Positions 17,828 through 27,258 are shown, numbered from the stretch's first letter. The stretch is DNA of 47,960 bases from Lentisphaerota bacterium (GCA_018676675.1 JABHEG010000275.1:1-47960); one strand, 5' to 3'. A program made the numbers and translations. The notes: a model not told the origin generated them from the letters alone.

Positions 17828-19153
17828 ATGACCATGAAAGACACGCGTACGCCTTGGCCGGAGGATCGGGCTGTAACAGCATGTGATGGGGAACTCTCCG
17901 GGGCGACCCTCACAGAGCCGAGCCGTCGGATCCCGGTCGTCGGCGACTACGATGTCTGTGTCCTCGGCGGCAGCTGCACAGGGGTGTTCGCTGCCGTTCG
18001 CGCCGCGCAGACGGGCGCGCGAGTTGCGCTTGTTGAGAAGCAGAACGCCTTTGGCGGCGTGGCCGCATCCGGACTGGTCAATGTGTGGCACAAGCTGAGG
18101 GACAACACCGACACGCAGCAGATCATCGGAGGGTTGACTGAAGCAGTCGTGGACCGCCTGGGACAGATCGGGGGCGTCGATCGCGATGCGAACGGTGTGT
18201 TCTCACTGAACACCGAAGAGCTCAAGATCGAGCTGGACCGGCTGGTCCTCGAACATGAGATCACGCCGTATCTCCACACCGTCTACGCAGCCCCCAACAT
18301 GATCGACGGCCGGGTTGCCGCTGTTTACATCGAGAACAAGGACGGCCGCCAGGCAATCCGGGCCAAGACCTTCGTAGACGCAACCGGAGACGGCGACCTG
18401 GCCAGGGATGTCGGCTTGCCCTATGCCATCCGCGACGGACTCCAGCCGCCAACAACCTGTGCGAATATCGCCGGACTGCCCGACGCGATCAGTGGGCTCA
18501 TCGCGACGCACCGCGACGAGTTCGACCTGGCCCCGGATCACGGTTGGGGCCGACTGATCCCGGGTACGCCCGGAGTGAGGATGTGCGCCTTCACACACGT
18601 GTTCAACACCCTCGCTTCGGACGCGACAGCGCTCACCGCAGCCGAAATAGAGGGACGCCGCCAGATCCGGGCGTACATGGACATTGCCCGGAAGTACGGC
18701 GACAGGCAGAACGAGCCGGCGCTTCTGAACCTGTCCTCCTACATCGGGGTTCGTGAAACCCGCTCGTTCACCGCAAACTACACGTTGACTGAGGAAGACG
18801 TGATGACCGGAAAACGCTTCCCGGACGCAATCGCAAACGGCACCTACCCCATCGATGTGCACGACCCGCAGACCGGCAAGTTCAAGTTCAAACGTCTGAC
18901 CTGCGATTTCTACCAGATTCCGCTGTCCACAATGCTGAGCAACCGAGCGGAGAACATCGTTCTGGCAGGCCGAATTATCTCTGCGGATCGCAGCGCGTTC
19001 GGAGCCATTCGGGTTATGGTCAATCTGAATCAGGTTGGCGAGGCCGCCGGGGTCACGGCTGCCTTGGCTGCCGGGTCAGGCATGCCCATCTCAGACCTGG
19101 ATGCGGGGGCCGTCCGGAATCAGTTGCTCACCCTCGGGGCTAAGGTCGTGTAA
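17828..19153 (+). CDS. FAD-dependent oxidoreductase (PF12831-like)
   Basis: 441 residues. The dinucleotide-binding motif DVCVLGGSCTGVFAAVRAA is followed by VALVEKQNAFGGVAASG, which is characteristic of the FAD_oxidored family. A second family block (IRVMVNLNQVGEAAGVTAAL) lies near the C-terminus. No signal peptide is seen; the first 38 residues are an unusual extension before the flavin site. Family members often sit beside glycosidases and sulfatases in PVC genomes, and the reaction is not established. The stop codon overlaps the next gene's ATG by 1 nt (TAATG), implying translational coupling with a secreted glycosidase. The ATG at 17834 is an alternative start. Confidence 0.88.
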   Translation: MTMKDTRTPWPEDRAVTACDGELSGATLTEPSRRIPVVGDYDVCVLGGSCTGVFAAVRAAQTGARVALVEKQNAFGGVAASGLVNVWHKLRDNTDTQQIIGGLTEAVVDRLGQIGGVDRDANGVFSLNTEELKIELDRLVLEHEITPYLHTVYAAPNMIDGRVAAVYIENKDGRQAIRAKTFVDATGDGDLARDVGLPYAIRDGLQPPTTCANIAGLPDAISGLIATHRDEFDLAPDHGWGRLIPGTPGVRMCAFTHVFNTLASDATALTAAEIEGRRQIRAYMDIARKYGDRQNEPALLNLSSYIGVRETRSFTANYTLTEEDVMTGKRFPDAIANGTYPIDVHDPQTGKFKFKRLTCDFYQIPLSTMLSNRAENIVLAGRIISADRSAFGAIRVMVNLNQVGEAAGVTAALAAGSGMPISDLDAGAVRNQLLTLGAKVV

Positions 19154-21657
19154 TGCAGATATCACTCCACATCGTGACACTTGTGGCGATTGCGTGTGCT
19201 GTGATCCCGGCGTCAGCCGAGGGCGCGCCCAAGCTCCCGGCCGGGACGCGAGTCGTCTTCGCTGACGATTACAGATCCGGGAAGCCCCCGTCACGATTCG
19301 CCGCCAATCCCGCCGTGAGAGTGATCGACATGCCGTCCGGGGCCGGCGGGAAGGCACTGCAGGTCGAGATCCCGGGAAGCACGTTGATGCTTCTCGGATC
19401 GTTTGAGGTGGAAAAAGGGGCGTTCTACCAAGTGCGGGTGCGGATGCGGGGCCTACTCCAACAGCCCATCGAAGTCATGTTGCGCAAGCTCGGGAAGCCG
19501 TATACCAAACTCGTTTCCAGCGTCGTCCATGTCGGCGAGCAGTGGCACGAACACGTCATTTTGGGCAAGACCTCAGAGGCGCTTCCCACCGGCTTGTTCC
19601 TCAAACTGCAGACCAACCTGCAACTGCTGGTCGACTATGCCGAGGTGACCTGTCTGCCGAAAGACTACCACCCCGATCCCGACCCTGTGCCACCACCAGG
19701 CAATCTCCTCCACAATGCCGGCTTCGAGCTGGACGATGAAGCCTGGTACCTCTATGGCCGAACCACGATCGAGACCGGACGTGCCCACTCGGGGAAGCGC
19801 TCGCTGCTCTTCCTTGAGTCATCGCCGTGCAGAATCAGTTCCACCTGGCACCCGGTAGCGATTGGCAGGCGCTACCGCCTGAGCTGTTGGGTCCATTGCG
19901 ACTCTCCCGGTGCATCCCTGCGCCTGGCAATCACGTCGGGAACGCTACAGTCCAGGATGAGGATCGGGCACAGAATGTCGGAACGTGTCGCACTTGAAGG
20001 AACAGGATGGCAACGCGTGTCTTTCGAGACCGAGATTCCGCCATCCGCATCGGAGCGGCGCTTCTTTGCCGAAATCTCGCCGCTCTCAACAGAGCAGCCT
20101 GCCCTACGAATAGACGATGTAGTGTTCTGCCCGGTCGCCACTCCTGAGGCATTCAATCCCCGACGGCCGATCGAGATCCTGGTGCGATCAGATGGACCAA
20201 AGGGAGTGCATGTTGAGGGACAGACCATCAGCTTGGCGGTTCGTGCCGTACGCCATGACAAGGGGAAGCTTCCCGAACAGACCCGAGTCGTTTTCGCCGA
20301 CGAACGGGGCCGGGAGACCCGCGAAATTGATGTGTCTTTCAACCCCGGCGGCGAGGGACGCACCAGGATCGAGGGACTTGCCTGCGGCTACTGGCGAGTT
20401 GAGACCCGCTCCGGACTGCCGGAAGGGCGAGTAGATGAAGCAGAGACCTTCATTTCAGTCGTGCCGCCGATGCCCAACGTGCCGTCCAAGAAGTGGTTCC
20501 TCGGCGGCCACATCAACACGCGGCCAAAGGACTTGGAGGCCGCCTGGCTATGCGGGGTCCACTCAGACCGTTTCCACGGCACGTGTCGGGTGGCCAATTG
20601 GGACATGGTCGAACCTGCACGTGGAGAGTTCACCTTCCGTGATGACGATGTGGACGTCAGAGTAGAACGCTCATTCTCAATCCTGGCCAACCTCGATCGG
20701 GCTCCGAAATGGCTGAAGCCCGCCTCCGGCCGCGCCGGCACGCCCATGGGCCTGTCGGGCGGCGAGGTGGCCCTGTGGGGGACGTACATCCATCATACGG
20801 TGTCCCATTGGAAGGACAGGATCTTCGCCTGGGAGATCACGAACGAGAGTCACGGCTACCACGGAGCCGACGGTCAGCGAAACGTGATCCGCAATGCTGA
20901 GCAGTATGCCCGTATCGCGGCCGAGGCAGCCCGGAGCATCCGGAAGGCAGATCCGACCGCGGTGATTGTCGGTCTGGGGGGAGTGAATTTCCGTTACCGT
21001 GACTTCTGGCCTGCGATCATGGCGACGGATGTCTTCCGGCACTTCGACGCGATTTCTGTGCACAGCTACGGGGCAGGAACAGACACCTGCAGCCGAAACA
21101 TCAGTACCTACGTGAATGAGGTCGAGAAAATCCGCACACTGCTGAAGGAACACGGGCACAGGGCGCTGCCGATTTGGGACACCGAGGGCGGCTTCGGGGT
21201 CAAGAGCGCGAGCAGGAAGTACGGCGTCCCGCAGGTCTTCGACCCGTACCAGGCCGCGGCTCTATACGTCAAGATGATCTTGGCTCGGAAGGCGGCGCGG
21301 GTCGAGAAGTTCTACCTGTACTCCATGGGCGATCCACGTTACGCCGGCAACCGCAACCTGCCGTTCTACTTCGCCGTCAACAGTGTGGTCACACCTCCGG
21401 CTGTCTCGATGGCCGTCGCCGCATCACTCCTGCAGGAAGCGATCTTTGAGGAACTGGAAGAGACGAAGGACGTGGTTGACGTCCGGTTCCGGTTGCGCGG
21501 CAGAACGCTCCGCGCGGTCTGGAACACTGGCGGGATCTCCAAGGTCCCTTTGAGTCCCGGCGAGGAGGCAAGCAGCCTATGGGGACGGCGGATTGCAGCT
21601 CCGGACGACATCATCGAGATCGGGCGTGAGCCCGTATACATACTCGGGACCGACTAG
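19153..21657 (+). CDS. Secreted clan GH-A-like glycosidase with N-terminal beta-sandwich domains
   Basis: 834 residues with a signal peptide (MQISLHIVTLVAIACAVIPA). Residues about 30-330 look like two carbohydrate-binding-type beta-sandwiches (the second begins NLLHNAGFELDDEAW). About 335-440 is a further beta-rich domain. From about 450 a TIM barrel resembles GH39/GH5-like clan A enzymes. The acid/base is probably Glu565 in WEITNESHG, after Asn564 as clan A requires, and the nucleophile is probably Glu678 in IWDTEGGFG. The start overlaps the stop of the FAD oxidoreductase gene by 1 nt, so both products should be made together. Substrate unknown; the modular plan suits a large polymer. Confidence 0.8.
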   Translation: MQISLHIVTLVAIACAVIPASAEGAPKLPAGTRVVFADDYRSGKPPSRFAANPAVRVIDMPSGAGGKALQVEIPGSTLMLLGSFEVEKGAFYQVRVRMRGLLQQPIEVMLRKLGKPYTKLVSSVVHVGEQWHEHVILGKTSEALPTGLFLKLQTNLQLLVDYAEVTCLPKDYHPDPDPVPPPGNLLHNAGFELDDEAWYLYGRTTIETGRAHSGKRSLLFLESSPCRISSTWHPVAIGRRYRLSCWVHCDSPGASLRLAITSGTLQSRMRIGHRMSERVALEGTGWQRVSFETEIPPSASERRFFAEISPLSTEQPALRIDDVVFCPVATPEAFNPRRPIEILVRSDGPKGVHVEGQTISLAVRAVRHDKGKLPEQTRVVFADERGRETREIDVSFNPGGEGRTRIEGLACGYWRVETRSGLPEGRVDEAETFISVVPPMPNVPSKKWFLGGHINTRPKDLEAAWLCGVHSDRFHGTCRVANWDMVEPARGEFTFRDDDVDVRVERSFSILANLDRAPKWLKPASGRAGTPMGLSGGEVALWGTYIHHTVSHWKDRIFAWEITNESHGYHGADGQRNVIRNAEQYARIAAEAARSIRKADPTAVIVGLGGVNFRYRDFWPAIMATDVFRHFDAISVHSYGAGTDTCSRNISTYVNEVEKIRTLLKEHGHRALPIWDTEGGFGVKSASRKYGVPQVFDPYQAAALYVKMILARKAARVEKFYLYSMGDPRYAGNRNLPFYFAVNSVVTPPAVSMAVAASLLQEAIFEELEETKDVVDVRFRLRGRTLRAVWNTGGISKVPLSPGEEASSLWGRRIAAPDDIIEIGREPVYILGTD

Positions 21658-21719
21658 CGCATGCGCCAGGGCATGCCCGTTCCGGCCAGGTCGAATGCTT
21701 GTGACGAGGGGAGTGCACC

Positions 21720-22964
21720 ATGACCATGAAAGAGTCTCTCTGGATCGAGCGACTGGAAGCAGCCATCGCTGCCAGGACTCGCCGGGTCGGCACGGCTGCC
21801 GCCTGGGCCCGTTTACTGGTTCTGTTGCCCATCCTGATCCTGGCTCTGAAGCAGGTGGGAGCTCTGCCTGCGCGTCCCGGCCTCCTCGTTCCGCTGGTCG
21901 TAGTATACGGCATCCTCAACTACCTCGAGGATGTCCGCAGACCACCAGCGCCAGCCTCACTCGCCCACCGCCTGCTGGCAGGGGTCAGCGATCTGCTGCT
22001 CTGGTGCGTGGTTCTGGCCTGCTGCCGTGGGCTGGTGTCCACACCGCTCCTGATTGCGAAGGCGGCAATCGAGGTCCTGCTCCTGGCTCTGGTGACCGGC
22101 GGCCGGAACTCGGGCTCAACGCGTATCCAGGACGGGCTGCAACTGACGACGTTCCTGGGACTGCTCTTCATGTCCCAGGGCTTGCTGTCCGGCATGGTCA
22201 CTCCACAAGCAGTTACCTATCTCCTGTGGTTGGATGTGATCATGCTCGGTACGATCGCGCTGATCAATCTGCGCATTCTTCAGAAGCGGTTCATCGCAGA
22301 TGCATTGTCCGGCTGTAACCTGACTTGCGGCGCTTTCAGTATGGTCTTCGCGGCGCGCGGGCAGCTACCGGCAAGCCTGCTTTTCCTGATGTTGGGTGCG
22401 GGATTCGACGGGTTCGATGGGGCAGCGGCACGGAAGTTCGGGGGCACCAGATGGGGCGTCTATTCCGATGACATTGCCGATGGCGTCAACTACGGCATCG
22501 CGCCGGGTGTTGCGCTCTACCTCGTCATCGGTGGCTTTGAGGGTGCCGTTCTCGGGAGCTTCTTCACGGTTTTCACACTCAGCCGGCTGGTCTTCTTCAC
22601 GCTAAGCAAAGGCGGCGGTGATCCAGAGTTCTTCTGCGGTGTACCGAGCACCGTCGGCGCCCTGGTGACCATCTGCTCGATGATCCTGTTTGCCGACCAC
22701 GTCGCAGTGATTGGATTGATGGTGGGTATTGCGTGCATCCAGATGGTATCCTTCGACACGCACTACCGCCATTTGGGGCGCGCTCTCGCCAGCAATCGCC
22801 GGATTCTGTATGGCATGCCGGTCTTCCTCGTGGTCGTCCTCTCCGGACGCCACTTCATCGGCCCACAAGCACCGATTGCCCTGGTCCTCGGCGCGTCCCT
22901 CATCTACGGATTTCTGCCCACTGTCGCCCACTTCAGGGAAGTCCTTCGCGGACGGTCCGCGTGA
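21720..22964 (+). CDS. CDP-alcohol phosphatidyltransferase with an added N-terminal membrane domain
   Basis: 414 residues, nearly all membrane. The CDP-alcohol phosphotransferase signature is at 230-254: Asp230, Asp233-Gly234, Ala237-Arg238, Gly246, Asp250 and Asp254. The spacer between Arg238 and Gly246 is 7 residues where the canonical pattern has 8. The sequence around it (SGCNLTCGAFSMVF, ADGVNYGIAPG) resembles phosphatidylserine synthase. About 185 residues with several transmembrane segments precede this domain, whereas a normal PssA is roughly 240 residues in total. The reaction would join a CDP-activated lipid to an alcohol, releasing CMP, in the inner membrane. It lies 62 nt after the glycosidase gene and has its own GAGGGGAG ribosome site. 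The acceptor alcohol is unknown. Confidence 0.82.
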   Translation: MTMKESLWIERLEAAIAARTRRVGTAAAWARLLVLLPILILALKQVGALPARPGLLVPLVVVYGILNYLEDVRRPPAPASLAHRLLAGVSDLLLWCVVLACCRGLVSTPLLIAKAAIEVLLLALVTGGRNSGSTRIQDGLQLTTFLGLLFMSQGLLSGMVTPQAVTYLLWLDVIMLGTIALINLRILQKRFIADALSGCNLTCGAFSMVFAARGQLPASLLFLMLGAGFDGFDGAAARKFGGTRWGVYSDDIADGVNYGIAPGVALYLVIGGFEGAVLGSFFTVFTLSRLVFFTLSKGGGDPEFFCGVPSTVGALVTICSMILFADHVAVIGLMVGIACIQMVSFDTHYRHLGRALASNRRILYGMPVFLVVVLSGRHFIGPQAPIALVLGASLIYGFLPTVAHFREVLRGRSA

Positions 22965-23013
22965 TCCGGACAGAGAGAAGCTCGAAGAGGCCCTGGCAAC
23001 CAGTGGTCCTGGG

Positions 23014-23186
23014 CAGCCACGGTCTTGCGCCGTGGGGCCACGTCTTCCTGCCTACATGAAGATCCCTCTCCCCCCGTCCTCTCCTCGGCCAGAGTTTTGG
23101 CCGAGGAGAGGACGGGGGGAGAGGGGCCGTCACGTGTGAGTGTAGGCGGAAGAAGTGGGTGGCCCCACGGCGCAAGACCGTGGCTG
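23014..23186. repeat. Nested long palindrome (MITE-like or REP-like element)
   Basis: The outer arms at 23014-23041 and 23159-23186 are 28-bp perfect inverted repeats (beginning CAGCCACGGTCTTGCGCC). Inner arms at 23064-23091 and 23098-23125 are another 28-bp perfect inverted repeat with a 6-nt loop (GAGTTT). The element fills most of the 254-nt gap between two convergent genes. The transcript would fold into a very stable hairpin and could end transcription from both sides, though no T-run follows. No coding sequence or transposase is present. Confidence 0.85.
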
Positions 23187-23218
23187 GCGGCACAAGGCAG
23201 CTATCCCTCCTTTGCCAG

Positions 23219-24271
23219 TTACTCGGAACAGGCGCTGGCCTTCGTATCAATCTCGGCGAGGGTGAAGCGAGCACTGACCACGGACTGCTTCTCCGCCCCC
23301 GGACGGTACTTGATGTACGTCGTAGCCACGAACGTCCCATTCGGGAGCAGTTCGAGGCCCGGGTAGCCGCAATCGCTCCCGGCGTAGCTATGGAGGAGCT
23401 TGATCCGGTACTGGCCAGGGCGACCTTCGGCGATGTCGTCGTAGGTCCCCACCCAGGCGACGAAGTGACTGTGCGTCGGGCTTCCCGGCGCCATATCTCT
23501 GAAGGGGATCACGAGCCTGCCATCGTGCGCATAGCACGGCTGGTGTCGATCCCCGGTCAGCTCCCGCGGGAGTTCCTGCATGGGCGTCCACGTCGTACCT
23601 TCGTCGTTTGTGAAGGTTGCCATACCGCAGTACTTGCGGCTGTTTTCCCGCATGACGCAGGCGATCTGACTACCGTCTGGCGAGCGGATGAATGCAGGTT
23701 CACACGGCCAGGCCCCGGGATAGTCGCCCGTCTCGCGGCAGAGCAAGCGCTGCGGGGACCATGTCAGTCCCCCATCCTCAGAGAAACTGATGTGCGTCTC
23801 ATGGCGCACGTTCCAGCCTCCCATCAGGCGCCCGTCATTGAGCTCAACGATCGTCGTGAACGGCATAACGGTGGCAAGCCCGTTCTCCGCCATCGGAGAC
23901 CACGTCTTGCCTTGATCCAGCGAAACAGCCTGGCGCATCTTCCCATTGCCCTCAAAGACAAAGAGGCGCTCGATCGCGTCCGGGCCCACGAACCGGAACA
24001 GGGCGGGACAGTTGTTCGATGCCGCCCAATTGGCGGGGACGTTGAGAGGCGATCCCCACGTGAGGCCGGCATCGTCGCTCCGTCGGAGTATGGCGGCAGG
24101 GCCGCCGTGCCCCAGCGGGTAGACGCAGAACATGGTCGTGTTGTCAGGCATCAGGAGCGTGGTCGGATGCCCTTTGTAGTCGGCCGCTGTGCCCTGAGCG
24201 ATGATGACATGGCGTTCACGTTCCCGGGATAGGTCAATCGCTGGGATAGGGAATGGGGTGCTGGAGTCCAT
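23219..24271 (-). CDS. BNR/Asp-box sialidase-like beta-propeller protein
   Basis: 350 residues from the ATG at 24271, with AGGAG 7 nt upstream. Four Asp-boxes are visible: RSDDAGLTW (64-72), SLDQGKTW (117-124), FSEDGGLTW (163-171) and FTNDEGTTW (220-228), giving a six-bladed sialidase-type propeller. EPAFIRSPDGSQIACVMREN (191-210) holds a Glu and Arg like those in the active site of the exo-sialidase superfamily. No signal peptide is seen. The substrate may be another acidic sugar or glycoside, since many such genes in PVC bacteria are not true sialidases. It follows the RCC1-GH28 gene on the same strand with 44 nt between, so it is probably in the same operon. Confidence 0.82.
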   Translation of the reverse strand: MDSSTPFPIPAIDLSRERERHVIIAQGTAADYKGHPTTLLMPDNTTMFCVYPLGHGGPAAILRRSDDAGLTWGSPLNVPANWAASNNCPALFRFVGPDAIERLFVFEGNGKMRQAVSLDQGKTWSPMAENGLATVMPFTTIVELNDGRLMGGWNVRHETHISFSEDGGLTWSPQRLLCRETGDYPGAWPCEPAFIRSPDGSQIACVMRENSRKYCGMATFTNDEGTTWTPMQELPRELTGDRHQPCYAHDGRLVIPFRDMAPGSPTHSHFVAWVGTYDDIAEGRPGQYRIKLLHSYAGSDCGYPGLELLPNGTFVATTYIKYRPGAEKQSVVSARFTLAEIDTKASACSE

Positions 24272-24315
24272 GATGATGCTCCTGGAGGTGACTGATCCGT
24301 CAACGTGTCTCTTGG

Positions 24316-27258
24316 TTACTCGATCGTGAGTCCCCGGGTGTCAAACTCTGCGACAGGTGGGCGGGCGTCGGGACGTGCAGTCTCGAAGGCCGTGCTCCGG
24401 AGTGTGATCCCCGTCGCATGGCGGATGAACAACCCATGTGCAGGGAGCCTGCCGAAATTCCCGGCGTGGGGATAGGCTTCGGGACGCTCGGGCAGATCAG
24501 CAGCGATGGGAACCGTACTGACGCCTCCCGGCACACGTACTCGAAACCCCTCGATGGTCACATCTTCAACCGGATGCCCGGGCAGTCCGGAGATGCAGCT
24601 GTCATAAGGAGCTTCCGGCCGCCCTGTGGCGAGCTCGGCGTCCTGGATCCTGTGTTCGAGAAGAATCTCACGCCACGACCTATGCCCGATCTCCACCTCG
24701 ATATTCCGGATCCGGATGTTGCGGAGGTAGCCGACCTTCGGCGCCAGTCCTTTCGCCCAATAGTAAGGTCTCAGGCGCGCTCCAAGCCGAATATTGAGTG
24801 CCACCAGCGCGTCGTAGCCCCGGACATTTTCGACCAGGATGCCGTCAGTTTTCGAGCCATCTACAGAATAGAGTTCCAGCGCTTTTGATCCGTAGCAGAC
24901 CAAGTCCCGGCAGAGGAGATTTTGATACGCACTGCGGGTCTCTGTGCCCAGCTTGAAGGCCCCACGGTAGGTGTGGCACGTATTGCCAATCACCTGGATG
25001 TTACGGTTGACCCGTTCGGCCCGTTGGCTCTTGATCACGATCGCATCGTCGTCAGAAATGACTGTGCACCCCTCGATGCGGACCTCCTCGCAACCCGAGA
25101 GATCAATGCCGTCGTTGTTCCGGCCGGGACGGAGGCTGCGAACCGTGGCGTTCCGGATCGTGAGCCCGGTGCAACGGATGTAGTGCTGGGTCCATGAACC
25201 GGCGTTGACCGTACTGATGCCCTCTACGAGAACATCGCGGCAGTTCTCCATGTTGACGCAGTTGTGACGCCAGCCCCGTGCGCCGGTGAAGTGTCCTTGA
25301 CCATCAATCACTCCCGCGCCGGTGAGCCCGATATCATGCACGTCCGCAGCTTTGATCACGGCTGAACTGAGGTAGTGGTCGCGATTCGTCGACGCAAGAA
25401 TCGTCGCACCGGGGCTGAGGTGAAGACGGACGCCATCGCGAAGTTGGAGTGTGCCCGTCCGGTAGTTCCCGGGCGGAAACCACACGGTGCCGCCGCCCTT
25501 GGCGCTGCAGGCATCAATGATCTTCTGGAGCACGACCTGATCCAACGCGATCCCGTCACCTGTGGCCCCGTGTTCCCGGACGCTGGTGACCTTCCCCTCC
25601 GGCGGTTTGGTCACCGGGATCGGTGGGGGAGCAGGTTTGGGCGGCAACGGGCGGGACGACTCGTCAAACGGAGGGAGCCTGGTGGCCACACAGCGATCCC
25701 TAACCGTGCCGTCGCCGATCTGCCCGTAGCCGTTGTGCCCCCAAGCCCAGATCTCCCCAGCCTTGTCTCGGACGAGGGCATGGCGGACTCCACTCGCCAG
25801 AGCAATCACGTCCCCGAGAGGCGGTAACACCGCACCGGCAGCACGTGCTCCCGTACCGAGCGGAAGGTCGACCGTTTCGCCCGATTCCACATTGACCCAG
25901 CGGAGTCGAACGGCCGCGGCAAAGTCATCATCACCGTCGTGCACCCCGAACATCAGCCTGGAAAAGACAGAGGAAACGGGCTGGCCGACAGTGGCCTGGG
26001 CCGGGTATTCCAGTGACGCCTGGGCTTCCACATAGTTCTCGCGCCGGCTGATCCGGCCGCTACGCAGACCGGCTCCCCCCTGGGCGGCGACGACGAGCGC
26101 CGGCCCGCGAAACGCATCGACCACCTCCAGATCCGTAATGCCGTCGTCGGCATGTCCGCGATCCGTGTACCGGTAGACGAGAGAGGGAGCCCAGCGTCCA
26201 GCGGAAGGACTGTCCCAAACCACGCTCTTCCCCGTGCGGACGGGATAGAGCTTGTCTCGGTTCCCACTGCCATAGGAGCCCGATCCGAGCTCACCATACA
26301 TGCTCCACCCGGCTGAAAGCACCCCGCCCTGGGTGGTCAGGACATAGGTCGATTCGCGACCGGCCGCCACCGCAAGAGCATTGCCCACCAGCTCCTCTGA
26401 TCCACCGACAAGGGCCGCGACGGGACTGGGGACGTTGCGCTTTCCGCTCGACCCCCAGAAACCGCCACGGTTGCCGTTCGGAACCTGTCCGGTGCCGTTG
26501 TAGCCCCAGCCATAGACGTGCCCCTTCCCCGTTACGGCAACGCTGTGAAGGGCACCCGCGCCGATGCTGGTCACGCCGGTGAGGAGGCCTTCCCCACGCG
26601 GGCCGCTGACCGGCTGAGGCACAGCACTGTGTGAGTCCTTCCCGAGCTTGCCATTCCCGAGTTGACCGTCCCAGTTGCTGCCCCAGGCGTAGAGGGTCCC
26701 GTCTGCCCGAAGCGCAAGGCTGTGCTGGCCGCCCGCGGCAATCGCTGTGATGTCGGTCAGGCCGGGAACGAGCACCGGAACCGGACTGGGGCGCCCCGTC
26801 TCTCGAATGCCATCCCCGAGCTGGCCGTGGGAGCGGCTGCCCCACGCATAGATCGTGCCGGTGCGGGTGAGCGCCAGGCTGTGATCCCAACCTGCGGAGA
26901 TCGCGATGATCTCGGAGAGACCGGTCACCCGGGCCGGCGACATCTCTCTCGCATCAACACCGAATTGACCGTTTCCGAGCTGGCCGTAGGTGTTGCGCCC
27001 CCAGGCATAAACGTACCCTTCAGCCGTCACTGCCAGGGTATGCCAGGAGGCCGCAACCTCGACCACACCACGCAAACCAGCCACCGGCCGCGGATGAAGT
27101 GAACGCCCCGCATCGGGTTGCCCGAGTTGGCCGTAGGCGTTGTCACCCCATGTCCACACACGCCCGCCCTGAAGGGCGACAGAGTGAGTCCAACCTGCTG
27201 CGAGATCCGCAGCGGAAACAGACGTACCCAACAGGACAGTTAAGAGCAGAATACGCAT
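24316..27258 (-). CDS. Secreted RCC1 beta-propeller fused to a GH28-like beta-helix
   Basis: 980 residues from the ATG at 27258 (AGGAG 7 nt upstream, then signal peptide MRILLLTVLLGTSVSA). Seven RCC1-type blades are seen, with WG-N-YGQLG cores at about 38-46, 86-95, 139-148, 192-201, 251-259, 316-325 and 506-515. About 145 residues (345-488), apparently another beta-domain, separate blades 6 and 7. A Pro-rich linker (537-553) leads to a polygalacturonase-like right-handed beta-helix (555-980). The GH28 acids are present: Asp716 in NNDGID and Asp737-Asp738 in SDDDAI. The usual GHG His site is replaced by TYRGAFKLGTET, as in divergent GH28-like proteins. It lies 14 nt after a sulfatase-like gene. 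The role is probably pectin-like backbone hydrolysis with the propeller for binding; this is inferred. Confidence 0.88.
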   Translation of the reverse strand: MRILLLTVLLGTSVSAADLAAGWTHSVALQGGRVWTWGDNAYGQLGQPDAGRSLHPRPVAGLRGVVEVAASWHTLAVTAEGYVYAWGRNTYGQLGNGQFGVDAREMSPARVTGLSEIIAISAGWDHSLALTRTGTIYAWGSRSHGQLGDGIRETGRPSPVPVLVPGLTDITAIAAGGQHSLALRADGTLYAWGSNWDGQLGNGKLGKDSHSAVPQPVSGPRGEGLLTGVTSIGAGALHSVAVTGKGHVYGWGYNGTGQVPNGNRGGFWGSSGKRNVPSPVAALVGGSEELVGNALAVAAGRESTYVLTTQGGVLSAGWSMYGELGSGSYGSGNRDKLYPVRTGKSVVWDSPSAGRWAPSLVYRYTDRGHADDGITDLEVVDAFRGPALVVAAQGGAGLRSGRISRRENYVEAQASLEYPAQATVGQPVSSVFSRLMFGVHDGDDDFAAAVRLRWVNVESGETVDLPLGTGARAAGAVLPPLGDVIALASGVRHALVRDKAGEIWAWGHNGYGQIGDGTVRDRCVATRLPPFDESSRPLPPKPAPPPIPVTKPPEGKVTSVREHGATGDGIALDQVVLQKIIDACSAKGGGTVWFPPGNYRTGTLQLRDGVRLHLSPGATILASTNRDHYLSSAVIKAADVHDIGLTGAGVIDGQGHFTGARGWRHNCVNMENCRDVLVEGISTVNAGSWTQHYIRCTGLTIRNATVRSLRPGRNNDGIDLSGCEEVRIEGCTVISDDDAIVIKSQRAERVNRNIQVIGNTCHTYRGAFKLGTETRSAYQNLLCRDLVCYGSKALELYSVDGSKTDGILVENVRGYDALVALNIRLGARLRPYYWAKGLAPKVGYLRNIRIRNIEVEIGHRSWREILLEHRIQDAELATGRPEAPYDSCISGLPGHPVEDVTIEGFRVRVPGGVSTVPIAADLPERPEAYPHAGNFGRLPAHGLFIRHATGITLRSTAFETARPDARPPVAEFDTRGLTIE

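Noticed and set aside
23064..23125. A classical Rho-independent terminator
   Set aside because: The stem is strong but no T-run follows on either strand, so it is described as a palindromic repeat with a possible terminator role.
23159..24232. A 357-codon plus-strand open frame opposite the BNR protein
   Set aside because: Shadow of a gene with four clear Asp-boxes; it starts within the palindromic element.
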